Below, in pieces: positions 22,529 through 33,707 of a stretch of 64,000 bases of DNA (the first letter of the stretch is position 1; every line of letters starts with the position of its first letter). The stretch is from Psilocybe azurescens (taxonomy: Eukaryota > Basidiomycota > Agaricomycetes > Agaricales > Agrocybaceae), in assembly GCA_023853785.1 (NCBI GenBank), contig JAJIRX010000880.1, forward strand, positions 248,001 through 312,000, given 5' to 3'. Below the pieces are notes generated by a model. That model saw nothing but the letters and a program-made list of their open reading frames with translations. It ran no database searches and was not told the origin of the DNA. The position numbers and the translations under genes were made by a program.

Positions 22529-24210
22529 TCACCCGATACCTCCGCGTTTCTCCTGCCCAGCCTTCGCCATGAGCTGCGCGAGGTCCTGTTCTTCGGTCTC
22601 TGACACGGCTTTCGGCTGTGTGGTAATTAAAAGAAAATGGGTGTTGATTAGACAATGGGAATGGGAATTGGTTAGAAAGAAAATGGCAATGAAAATGGGA
22701 ATGGTAATTTGGTTAGAAAGGAAATGGTAATGAAAAAGGAATGGGGATGAGAAAGGGGGATTAATTAGATAATGGGATGGCGGATGTAGATAAGGAAAGG
22801 GAAAGGATGGGATAGGATGGGATAGGATAAGAATAGGATGAACGCACCTTCATCTTGACGATGAGGTTCCCGCCTTGAGCCTCGATCGAGCTCTGGATCG
22901 CCTCAATCGCACGCTCCAGCCTCTCCACAGCCGCATACTAAAAAACAACAAAGTCAATAACTCCCCATCGTCGGCGCCGCAGCACCCCCCAAAAAAGCGC
23001 ACCTTGTCCGTAGCGTTCGTGCTGAGCACGTACAGCGGCGGCGCGACGAGCTTCGCCTTGATCGGGACCGCCTCCGAGCTGCGCTGCTCGCCCATGCGCA
23101 GCGCCTTCTTGATCGCGTCGATGCCCGCGGGCGTGTAGCACGTGAGCTCGATGTCCGCGCGCAGCTTGATGGGCTGCGGCGTGAGCCGCCGCGCGATGGT
23201 GGCGGTGAGGATCTGGAGCGTGGACGCGGGGATGGGCGTGGCGAGGGAGGAAAAGACGGTGTCGGGTTCGCTGGGGGAGGGGTTGGTTAATTAGTTTGTG
23301 AGTGGGTGAGATGGTGAAGGAGGAAGGAAGGAGGAAGAGACTCACGTCAGCGCAAGCTTGAACGCATCGTACGGGTGCCCGTATTTCTTCCCCAGCGGCC
23401 ACGCGATCTGGTCGTACAGCTGCTCGAGCTTCTCGTCCTCGTTCGCGCCTGCGCCCCCTGCGCCCGCCTCGTGCTCCCCTGCTCCCCCCCCTCCCGCTGT
23501 CCCTCCGTCCTCGTCGTGCGCTGCCTGCCGCGCCTTGCGCGCAGCGCGCTTGTCTGCAGCGGCGGCCGCGGGCTCGGCGGCGGGGGCGGAGGAGGAGGGC
23601 GAGGGCTCGCCGGTGAGCGAGGGGATTTTGGAGGCGACGTGGCGCAGGATGGACGCGACGGTTTTGGACTTGAGATAGCGCTCGTCGCACTTGACGATGT
23701 CCTCAGGGGACACTCTGCGTTTTGAGAGATCGATGTAGCCTGGGTATCATGTACGATAAATTAGTTAATTGTATAGAAGGCGACACTCTTTTGTTTTTTT
23801 TAAACAAAAGAAACGAAAATGGGCTGCGGATGGACGAATGGATGGATGGGAGGGAGTTTTGCACGCACCCTTTTCTTTGTCGACACGGAGGACGACGACG
23901 ACTTCGTTTCTGCCCACACGGATGAGTTTCTGCACGGATCTGATGCGCCGGCGGGACAGCTCGGAGAGGAGGATCATGCCCTCTGTGTTATCATACTCGA
24001 GCTGAAGAATTCCATGTCAGTAATCGTACGTTTTAAAAACATGAATGAGATGGAATGGCGGGTTTTCCAAAATCCGGGTTTTATTTTTTTTGCGTCCTTG
24101 AATCAGAAAAAACGCACCAGTTTGACGTATGCGCCCATCTCGGCGATCTGGCGGACTTGGACCATGACGAGCTCGTCGACTTCGGGGTACTTTTGTTCGT
24201 AGTACCGCAT
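22529..24210 (-). CDS. SUI2: translation initiation factor eIF2 subunit alpha
   Basis: Six exons on the minus strand: 24210-24118, 24001-23869, 23739-23346, 23270-23003, 22937-22848 and 22615-22529 (354 residues). [20 protein letters not shown] opens the S1 domain. [12 protein letters not shown] contains the conserved serine (Ser51 in other eukaryotes) phosphorylated by Gcn2-type kinases. [13 protein letters not shown], the helical domain ([20 protein letters not shown]) and the C-terminal domain ([20 protein letters not shown]) follow. An Ala/Gly/Glu-rich insert of roughly 45 residues (exon 3) sits between S1 and helical parts. The protein belongs to the eIF2-GTP-Met-tRNAi complex in the cytosol. 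The frame ends [12 protein letters not shown], but with one A fewer in GAGAAACGCGG the usual acidic eIF2-alpha tail ([13 protein letters not shown], stop at 22504-22506) would be read. Confidence 0.95.
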
Positions 24211-24298
24211 TGTGGATTGGGATGTGGGATGTGAGATGAGATGGAGATGGATGTGGTCTTTGTTATAGATTATCACCAGTCGAGTCAAATCGTATGGG

Positions 24299-24310
24299 AC
24301 CCTAACCCTA
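24299..24310 (-). promoter_or_regulatory. telobox (TAGGGTTAGGGT) in the eIF2-alpha promoter
   Basis: Two TTAGGG-type repeats lie about 90 bp upstream of the eIF2-alpha ATG, reading TAGGGTTAGGGT on the gene's strand. Teloboxes in promoters of translation-related genes are known in plants and fungi, where telobox-binding proteins such as Tbf1 act. A regulatory role here is inference. Confidence 0.4.
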
Positions 24311-24830
24311 GATTGTATTTGGCTGACTTTAATTTTATTACAAGTACATAGTTCGTTGCCTTAGTTAAGAGTATTATTTACAGGAACTGGTTGTATACAC
24401 GACTAGGACAATACTGGAGAAAACCAAGTATCCTGTAGACAAGAAAGAGCCTTTTGGGTCATTGATAAGAGTCAGCAGTATAATGGTTGCGGGAAGCTGA
24501 ATTGTACAAGCGGACAGGTTGTCGGTGATAAGAACAGAGAGCCGTGCGTGCTCTGAGTAGAGGGATACGTGATGATCCGCATGAGAAATACATGCCCTGA
24601 CAACGCTCGTTTCGTCTATAAGACGGCTTGAGACGGTGGCAGCACTGAGCAGAAATCCAGGACATTTCCCGAGAAAAACAGAAAGAGGGTCAGCAGGGAC
24701 TACTAAGGCTTACGTGATTAGCACGTGTCCTTTTGTCAGTTTTGCAGCCAGGTCTTTTCTTGGCAGCCATCCCTGTTGTAACCCAACTGCAGAGGACTCT
24801 ACTACTACCACCACAACACACCCTACTACC

Positions 24831-27800
24831 ATGCCTCCAGATACAGGCAGCCACAGCGACGACAGGGACTACGACAGAGACCGAGATAGAGACAGAGACA
24901 GGGACATGGATCGCTCAGACCGGGCATCCAAGCAAAAGCCTCCAGCTGTTTCAAAAGTTCGCTAATTTCCCATATCTTGACCCAGGAGTACAATATCTCA
25001 TCTGTAACCCCCTTCTCCAGGCAAAGATCTCTCGCATGTGCCCTGCAAATTCTTCAAAGTCGGCGGGTGTACTGCGGGATCTTCGTGCCCCTTCTCCCAC
25101 TCCTCCGCAGAGCCAGGGAGGGCAGAAGGAGACCTGTACGTGGTTCATCAAGGGCAACTGCAAGTTTGGACACAAGTGCGCACTCGCACACGTACTCCCC
25201 GGCCAGAGCATGGCCATGGACAGGAAGAACAAGAAAGCCGCACAACACGCAGCTGCCTCTGCCGCTACTGCTACTGCTCCTGGCGGCGGGCACATAGGAT
25301 CAGGCACCGATAAGGGCCCCAAGTCAGGAGGCGGCGCCGGGCGGGTCAAGCGCGATGCCTCCACCCTGACCAGCGCGAACCACCACCGGTTGCCACTCCT
25401 CGCGGGAGGTGCTACCGCGCCCACCCGTGACGTCAACCCCGCCGCCGGATCTTCCTCTGCCTCCGGTCGCCCGCCCATGAACATGTCGCTCAAGGCGACC
25501 ATCTCCCCCTCCGCCCCGCGCCGACCCTCAAGGACACTGACTTCTTCGCCCCGCTCGAGGGAGATGGAGGGGTTGCCATCTGCGTCGTCTGATGAGGGTA
25601 TTAAAAATCCGGCGTCGGCTTCCACCACCACCACCGAGGCGTCTCCTGCTGGTGCTGGTGCTGCACCTACTGCATCCTCAGACGAGACGCCTGCTGGAGG
25701 AACCGAGCCTGCGACGACAACCGTAGCTGCCCCTGTCCCACTCCCTCTCTCCGCCCCCCGGCTTTCCACCCACTCCTCCGCCGCTGCTGCCGCCGACTTT
25801 GGCCCGATCGGCTCGCCCCCAAACTACCGTGCCCTGCAGCCCACATCCCCCACTCGCACTTCCGCCGCCAACGGCGCCTTCTCTCCTGGCACGTCTCCGC
25901 GAACCCACGCGCACCTCAACGGGATCACCATCTCCTCTTCACCATCTACCCACGCCGCGAACAACGCCCACGCAAACGCAGGCGCAGGCTTCCTCTCCTC
26001 GTCGCCGTTCTCCGCGCCCGGCACGCAGAGCGTGTTCCTCTCCTCGCCCTCGTCCTACTCCTACGCGACCGGCGCAGGCGGGATGGGCATGGCCGCGAGC
26101 CTCGGCAGCGGGCTCGCCATGATGGGCGGGGCGCGCGGCAGACGGTGGGCGGACCCGTTCGACGCGGACGCGGGCATGGAGAGCGGCTCGCCTGGGCACG
26201 CGCACTCGTTCAGCGGGCTGCTCTCCTCCTCCGTCAACGCGCAGCGCTCCTTGAACAACAACAACAACGGGCGCGGGTCGCGCGGTGGTGGTGCTGGTGG
26301 GTATGACATCAGCATTGAGTACGATGATGACGACTTTAGCGGTGCACCGCGTCGGAGGGCTGATAACCTCGTGGACGATCTGGCGGTTGACGACGAAGAC
26401 CTCGATGTTGAGGACTTTTGCCCAGCTCGCTGAATGACCTGCTCACGCCGGAGGAGAGGAGCCGGCGCATGTCGCGCAGTAACAGCAACAGCGGTTCCGG
26501 CTCTGGAGGTGCAACGGGTGCGGGCGCGGGGGTGAGTTATCTGACGAATGCGCTGGCGAACGCGACCAAGGCCGAGGCCGCAGCAGGAGGAGGCGGGGTG
26601 CTGGTGCTGGGAATGGGAACGCAAACGTGTCGGGACTAAGCATGGGCATGGGCATGGGTGGGATGAACATGGGCCACCGCTACTCGCGCTCCGTGCCCGC
26701 GCCCACCCTCCTCGGCGACATCAAGTCCATCTGGGCGTCCGCCGACTCTACCACCACCACCAGCTCCGGTTTACCGTCGTCGCCCCCGCCAAATGCACAC
26801 ACGCAGACGCACAGAGGCACGCCGTCGATCTCGCGCTTTGATAGTTACCTCTCTGCGTCGCTCGCCCAGCAGCAGCAGCAGTCCTCGTCCTCGTCGTCAC
26901 AGTTCCCCGGCGGCGGCGGTGCGTACGACGAGCTGAGCATGAGCATGGGCAGCGCGGGCACGGCGTCGTCGCTGGGCATGATGAGCCCGAGCAACGCGAG
27001 CGCGGCGTTCCTCCCCGGGCTGCAGCAGAATTATCTGAACGCGAAGGCCGCGAAGCAGGCGCAGGCGCAGCTGGGGCTGGGGCTGGGGGCATTGGGCGCC
27101 AGCTCCGCGGGGCGAGCAACCCTCTTTCTCCGGCTCGTCGGCGGCTGCTAATAACAACGGCAATGGCAACGGCAGCACCAGCACCAGCAGCAACGCGAAC
27201 AACAACAACAACTCCCTGGCGAGCAACTACATCTCGCTTGGGCTGCCCTCGTCGGCCTCGGCGGGGACGGCGCCGTTCCAGAACACGCACACGCACACGC
27301 ACGGGGGCACGCAGACGACGTACCGCACGACGCCGTCGCCGTTCGACCTCACGCAGGGGCTACACGCCCAGCAGCAGCAGCAGCAGCAGCATCCGCCGCC
27401 GGCGTCGTCGTCGCCGTACGGCCACCAGCTACCGCATCAGCAGCAGCAGCAGCAGCAACAGCGGCCGTACTACCAGAAATCGCCCTCGTCCAACGCCTTT
27501 ATGAACGCGCACACACACGTCCTGAGTGGCATCGACGAGCATCAGCTCCAGCTCCAGCAACAACAACAGCATCAACAACAGCAGCATCAGCACCAGCTTC
27601 TTCTGCAGCAGCAACAACAGCAGCACCAGCAACAGCAGCAGGTACTCCTCGGCGGCGGCGGCGCCCCGCACCTGCTCTCGCCGAGCGCGCGCGCTGCAGC
27701 AGCACGCGCCGGGGCAGAGCCTGCCGCAGGGCCTCGCGGCCGGGTACTCGCGCATCCACGCGCTGCCGCCGCTCAAGAACGTGGTCGGGTCGCCGCCGGG

Positions 27801-28274
27801 CGGGGGCAGCGGGGGCAGTGGGCTGGGAGAGGGGTATGCGGATTGGACGGCGGCGGCTGGGAATGGGAACGGGAGTGGGGCAGCGCCTGGGCCTGCGGGT
27901 GCCTCGTCGACGGCGGCGGCGGCGGCGGGTGGTTCGAGTTCAACGGGCGCTGGCGCAGGGGGCTCGAGACTATGTTCTCGCGCCTCTCGTACTCGGCCGC
28001 TACGCGCGGCGCGAGCAGCGGCAGCGGTGGCGGCGGCAGTCCGGGTTCAGGCTCCAGCGGCTCTGGTGCTGCGGCGTCGGGGGCTACAGGTCCTCCTCCT
28101 GGACTCGGTGCGCCGCCTGGCCTGTCGAGGAACGTGAGTGCTGGGCGGTATGCACAGGTCGCGGGTGCGGGTGCGGGTGCGGGTGGACCAGTAGGCGCGG
28201 CGGGGCCGTTGAGCCCTCTGAGCGGGCCTGTGATGACGCGGGACGACGATGATCTGTTCCATATGGATAAATAG
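24831..28274 (+). CDS. long CCCH zinc-finger protein, reading frame broken by one-base indels
   Basis: The start MPPDTGSHSDDRDYDRDRD is Asp/Arg-rich. Two CCCH fingers follow, both C-x7-C-x5-C-x3-H: CKFFKVGGCTAGSSCPFSH (about 25040-25100) and CTWFIKGNCKFGHKCALAH (about 25134-25195). The remainder is low-complexity Ser/Gly/Ala/Gln-rich, with polyGln near 27370-27640, MFSRLSYSAATRGASSG and a stop at 28272-28274. This resembles fungal two-CCCH RNA-binding proteins; a role in mRNA regulation is inferred. Homologous-looking frame jumps by one base occur near 25115, 26412 (TTTT), 26595 (GGGG), 27110, 27690 and 27955 (GGGGG). The first intron also does not join in phase. On the evidence of the neighbours I treat it as a real gene with sequence errors. 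Confidence 0.75.
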
Positions 28275-29592
28275 GTGCGGTTGTGGGTGTGGTTGTGGGT
28301 ATGGGTGCAGGTGCGTTGTGGGTGGGTGCGGTGTGGTGTGGTGCGGTGGCTGGGTGGGCGGTATTCCGAGTGCATAGCTCTCTCCCTCTTCCTTTCATCA
28401 AACACCAAAAATTTCGTCGTTATTCTTACTCTTCTTTTCTCTTCTTTTCCCACTCTTTTCGTTTCTCTTCTCTTCTACCAACACACGTCACATCATATCA
28501 CATCACCACACAAGCACAGACAGACAGACTATTTGACAACCTCCCTTCCCTTCCCTCCCAACCTCTTGCTTTCACCAAAAAGAGCAGATTTATCGATTTG
28601 ATATTATGTTATTAACTCTTACATGTACAATTGAATTACATACTGACTACCCACCTTTTCTTTTCTTTTCTTTTCTTTGTTTTCTTTTTCTTTTTCGTTT
28701 ATCTAATATTTCTTTTTCTCATCTTCATCCTCATCCTCGTCCTCCTTCTCACTCGTTCTCATTCTTGTTCTCCTTTTAAAAGCCCCTCACTTCGTGCCCT
28801 TGCTTCTTCCTGGTCAGAAGCGACGCGTCGATATTTAATTTGCTTGAAAACATCATTTTACTATTTTCCTTCAATTTTGTTGATTTGAATTTTTTTTTCT
28901 CATCGTCTACTACTAGTCATGAATTTTCTTCGATTTCCAATCTCCAATCTCAAAATCTCTCCTCAAAATCTCCTCGCCTCTCCTCCTTTTAGAAATTTCT
29001 GCTCATTCAGTCGTCGTCGTCGTCGGTTTATTTCAAACGGCGAGCATGCTCTTTAAGTCTCTTTCTTATCCTTAGATCGATCTGATTCTTCGAGTTTATT
29101 TTCCCTCCTCCTTTTCTCCACCACATATACACACCAATCCAAACAAGAACAAAAACCTAAGGCAAAAATTAAAGTTAAACACAGATTCGCGGAACGAGCA
29201 TTTGCCGTTAACACATGGCGTATTAAACAATAAAGAGACCGTTCCTTGTCTGTTTGTGTACATATTGTAAGTGATTAAATAAGTGCTCGAAGTTGAACTA
29301 TCCAGGGGTATACTGCTCCTATTGACATGATTTCGGAACGAGTTACCGGGTCATTACATACCATCTCTCTCACTGGCAGTAAGTAACCTATGATTCTGTT
29401 CTTCTTGCTTGATGTCGGTGAATGCTCTTATTCCTACTTGTGATCTGCTTGGTGGGTGCTTTGTTCAACTTCCTGTTCTTGTTTGTGACCTTGATCTGAT
29501 CCTTGTGGGTTGGTGGACCACAGAAGTTGGCGTTGAGACTGGTACTGAGATACAGACACAGATACAGGAACAGATATAGAGCAGATATACAC
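28275..29592. other. pyrimidine-rich intergenic/UTR region
   Basis: The 3' flank of the CCCH gene and the promoter/leader of the ribokinase-like gene. Long CT-rich and TTTTC-repeat stretches occur at about 28380-28480, 28660-28760 and 28950-29160. No gene was found. Confidence 0.5.
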
Positions 29593-31076
29593 ATGGCGGA
29601 TCATGATGGGACTGGGAAGGCCAAGGCCAGGCGGATTGAGGCAAGTTGTACGGTGAGAGGGTCGATTAGTGAGTTGATGACTCGTCCGTTCGTTGATTCA
29701 ACCAACCAACCCTTTTCGAATAGATCATGATGAGTATTTCCATGGTTTGTTTATTTCGTTTCATCTCATTTCAGCGACTCTAAGGTTGATCTTTTTGTTC
29801 GAATCGTTACTCTAGTCTCCCATATAGTGCGACCAGGCGAAACGCTCTCCTCGTCCGGTCACGAGAGCCGTGTCGGCGGCAAAGGCGCGAACCAGGCGGT
29901 GGCTATTGCGCTGGCGGGCGGGACGGCGCGGTTTTATGGGACTATTGGGAAGGATGGGCTGTGGATTAGGGAGAGGATGATGCGGTTTGGGATTGATGTG
30001 GAGGGCATTGTGGTCTCTGAGGTCAGGACCTTGTGTTTATTTTCTAGTATCTGAGTGATTTCTGATGGGAGTGAGTGGTTTTGATTATGTAGGAGCTTAC
30101 TGGACGCGCTGTTATTCAGGTGGATGAGCAGGGAGAGAATAGTATTAGTGAGTGCATGATCCCATCTTTCATACATTCATTCATTGACTTGATTTGATTT
30201 GATTGCTTTTTATTCTATGCAGTACTATTCCCCGGTGCGAACTACAGCGATCTGCATGAGCAGTCGTTCGCCCGACACCCAGATGGCCCGGGGTGGTTCC
30301 CCACCAGCACGCACCTGCTGCTCCAGAACGAAATCCCGCTCCCCGCGACGTACTACGCGCTGCACAGCGCGAAAGCGCAAGGGGCAGTGGTCGTTGTGAA
30401 CCCATCGCCATTGCCTGAGGAGGAGGAGATGAGGAGGTTCCCGTGGGAGAAGGTGGATTGGTTGGTGGTCAATGAGGCGGAGGCGAGGGGGTGTATGGGG
30501 CTGTGACTCGAAGGGGAATGGATGAGGTGTCTTCCCAGAGGCAGAGTCAGAAGAAAGCTTCCTCTCCGGCTTCTATGTCCACCCGCGAGCTCATCTCCTC
30601 GCTCTCCGCCGAACCCGCATTCGTGAGTACGAACATCGTGTGCACGCTCGGCGCGGATGGTGTGCTGGCGTTTGTGCCTGCGTTGCACCGCCGCGACAAT
30701 TCAGTGGAGGTGCCGGAGTTCATCCAGCTGCCGGCGGCGAAGCTGCTGGAGGGTGTGAAGGATACGACGGGGGCGGGGGATTGCTTTGCGGGATATTTTG
30801 TGTGTGGGTTGATGGAGTTTGCGGAGAGCGCTGCCGGGGGGGAGAGGAGAGGGTGGGGGTGCTGAGGGTGGGGGAAAAAGAGAGATGAGGGAGAAGGATT
30901 TGGAGAGGATTTTGAAGGTGGCTGTTCAAGTGGGTGGTTCTTTCGGATTGTGTTTTTGGGATTTTGATTTTGAATTCAATTCGTAGGCTGCGGGTATGTG
31001 CTGTGAGAGGAGGGGCACGATCGATAGTTATCCTTCCAGAAGCGAGGTTGAGGCAAGGATGGCAGCGAGCGTGTGA
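29593..31076 (+). CDS. PfkB/ribokinase-family sugar kinase
   Basis: Exons 29593-29668, 29724-29744, 29828-30021, 30093-30147, then 30223 to about 30925 and a final exon from about 30987 to 31076. Motifs: VRGSINHDEYFHV (N-terminal GSxN signature), SRVGGKGANQAVAIALAGG (PfkB signature 1), FPGANYSDL, LLLQNEIPLP, VVNPSPLP, WLVVNEAEARG, CTLGADGVLAF, and KDTTGAGDCFAGYF (PfkB signature 2 with catalytic Asp). It is probably an ATP-dependent ribokinase feeding ribose into the pentose phosphate pathway. The frame slips one base in the GGGGG run near 30487 and again in the G-rich stretch near 30836-30880, consistent with homopolymer error. The last exon reads AAGMCCERRGTIDSYPSRSE. A duplicated 3' relic lies at 50322. 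Confidence 0.85.
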
Positions 31077-31557
31077 GGGTAAGATTTATGTATTTCGCTT
31101 GTAGGAGAATGAAAAGAAAAAGAAGTATATCTAGCGGAATAAATTACCTGAGTGTTACTCTGTGCGGTCAAGCCTCCATGACTATGCAATGAATGTGTCG
31201 TCTGGAATTAAATATTTACAGTCCGACTTTAGAGAATTGGTGATGTAGAGTTTCCAGAGAAGTAATTGGATGTACAAGTCCGTCGATTTGCACATCCAAT
31301 ATTTTACAAGGTGAATTTAATTGTGAAGTTTGAAGCCTTTCAGTCGCTAAATTGTTAAATCCCTGACATGACACAACAATATATGCATCCAAAGCAACTC
31401 CAACGCTCCTACTATTGGAGACAGTATTGAATCCAATCGTCTTAGTTCGATCCTCGAGCTCCATGTATAGGCTATGATCTTTATTTCTCTATGATACACA
31501 GTGAGTATGCTGCATCTGGCACAGTACAAGTATCTCCGTTCTAGGTTTGTCGCAGTA
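31077..31557. other. region between ribokinase gene and tandem array
   Basis: No gene is supported. Weak minus-strand ORFs (31216-31529) have no recognisable features. Confidence 0.35.
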
Positions 31558-31633
31558 AACTTACAAGGATGATCTCAGCTAACGGCAATCAACAATCCTA
31601 TGTTAATTGTTCAAGAGTTCAAACAGACTGATT

Positions 31634-32950
31634 TCAATTCCCAAAAGGCTGGATTCGACGGAATAGAATCTGAGCCCTATATTGGACTGGTTGCATACCG
31701 TGTTCATGATTCATTTTGTAGTCCACGGAGCTAATGGTTACATGATTTATCAGTTCCTTGATAGCACTTCGACAAAGTGAACTGATAGATGGGGAAGTAG
31801 TATTGAGAATCAATCTCGCTTCCCTTTGAAAGTTCTTAAGGTCATCGTTGAGGTCTTTGGACGTAATGTCGCCCAGAAGGTCAGCCCTTGTGGAAGATAC
31901 AATGACATGGCTTACTTTTACATACAATGCCCCTCCAAGTGATCTGGATACATATTCAATTTCTTGACTGAAGCCGATGACTTAGCCTCTCATATATTGC
32001 TCTTATATGGTATGCCACTATATTCGACATCGAATTCGATGGTATGTCCTGTCAGGATTTCTAGACTCTATCATGAAATGTTCATACAAACGCTTATTGA
32101 CATCTCTAGGCATTCCGCGGGTAAAAGCACAATGTCCATTGAGTATGGAAAGCCTCGAGATAACGCTCCCGATATCCCTCACCTACAAACCAATGCAACT
32201 TCTGAAGATTGGAGAACGGGTCACAGTAATTAGCCCAGGGCAGTTATTGATCCTTGATATTGACAATGTGATCGTATTTGTATACGAGATTGAAAATCAT
32301 ATTACACATATCAGATCGCTTATTCCAAGTGTAATTACTTGCTAGCTGTTTGCACAAACTCGTGGTCCACAGCTGTGCGCGGACCAAGAACGGTGATTCG
32401 ACGTTGAAGAATTGGGGTTCAAACTGAGTATTATACGGCACTGGCTTGTGACCTATCCATTTTAATATCATACTTCTGTCAAAGACCATCCGAATATACC
32501 GACTGTGTGGCGCTTCCTGTAAATCTAAGAATAGAAGATAGCGTTGTGACTTGCGATTTATTATTGCGACCAGTCGTCCATGTTGTTCAAATTTCTGCAA
32601 GCCAAACAACGCATGTTCTTTGATCAGGTTTTCAATACGCATCAATACTACTGTCATAAAGTAATTGGAGCTACATTTGCTACTTATCATAAGACACTGA
32701 GCTACCTCATGTTAGCTTTGCATTGAAAGAACTTCCATTCCATTTAAATGTAGACAGGCTCCTTAGCCTTACTTGCTCAAGACCCCAATTCTTTTTTACA
32801 AGTATTACCACATCTATCGGCCTTCGAAATTTAATCTGGTGTATGGGGTCGAGCACGTTTGTCATCGACTCGGACTTTGGTTGGCTGCCCAAAGTAATGG
32901 CTTCTTATCCGACCGATGGTCCCGAAGGACATTGAATTCACATCTCTGTG
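31634..32950 (-). other. X segment: decayed conserved ORFs of unknown identity
   Basis: In all four units minus-strand reading gives similar protein-like pieces in different states of decay: KEHALFGLQKFEQHGRL, then LLFLDLQEAPHSRYIRMVFD, and further on RDVNKRLYEHFMIES and SHVIVSSTRADLLGDITSKD. In unit A the longest open piece is 32690-32244 (148 codons). The counterparts are at 37795-37430, 51269-51000 and 59472-59212. I cannot assign a family. Frames are broken between pieces, so it is probably a dead gene or a transposon-derived segment. Plus-strand readings of the same DNA are also partly open, so the strand is not certain. Confidence 0.4.
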
Positions 32951-33644
32951 CAACCTTTTTCAATACTACAGGCGTGAATACCTGTTTGAAATTTGAAAAC
33001 GGCTTTCAAACAGAACTCTGGTTTAAAAATGTACTTCTTCCTAAACGGTAATTAAAATTTCCATATAAGGAAAACAGGGTCTTTTAACATGTGCATTGTT
33101 TACATACAAACAGCTTTTTGATTTCAGACCGAGATAAGAGGCTACAACGCAAATGTCTAGATGTTCAGGGAATAAGTCAATTGTCTTTTCCTTACAATAA
33201 TCTATGGGTTGGTATTGATGCTGCTATCGAATGGAGTCGCTGATTTCTTACTAGGACCATCTAGATTCTAGTCATCTGTCATCTCTTCGGCACACACACC
33301 TCCTTTCGCGCCACCGCCATACCCAGAAGGTGTGGAAGGGCACAATTTGACGGATAACCCATGAGGCATAAACGAAGGGTTGTCTGTCGTTACTGCCATT
33401 CTCTTTTCGTATTTTTGAATAGGTGATTTTGGGGGACAATGTGGTGCTTCGAGCTTTCCACCTGGATTTGTGAATCCACTTATAGCTAACCGTTTCCCCG
33501 GCATGAGAGCTTCGGGAGCTTCTAGGGTAGAGTTATTCTTGCTAACTGAGATTGGAGGTATCGATCTAGGGGACTTCCCCTTCAGAATTGGTGCGGTTTA
33601 ACAAAACAACATAAACAAATCATCGGTATATGCCGCGGAAAGAA

Positions 33645-33654
33645 CATATATATA
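33645..33654 (+). promoter_or_regulatory. TATA-like element of I66-like gene A
   Basis: ATATATATAATGG-type sequence about 55-60 bp upstream of the ATG at 33708. It is conserved upstream of the copies at 38822, 52482 and 60482. Confidence 0.5.
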
Positions 33655-33707
33655 ATGGCAGGATTGTGTAGTGATTCTCCACCTTCCACAGAAGCCTTTC
33701 GAACATT

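Noticed and set aside
22938..23690. 250-codon minus-strand ORF over eIF2-alpha
   Set aside because: It is the Arg/Ala-rich shadow frame of GC-rich eIF2-alpha exons. The real frame is fixed by conserved motifs.
24299..24310. Telomere or internal telomeric repeat
   Set aside because: Only two repeats are present, inside a promoter between intact genes, so a telobox is the simpler reading.
24951..25769. 272-codon minus-strand ORF opposite the CCCH gene
   Set aside because: It is an antisense shadow of a GC-rich low-complexity coding region, with no domain. The CCCH motifs lie on the plus strand.
28630..28890. ORF with very hydrophobic Phe/Leu stretch (85 codons)
   Set aside because: It is a translation of a CT-rich simple-sequence tract in the intergenic region, not a membrane protein.
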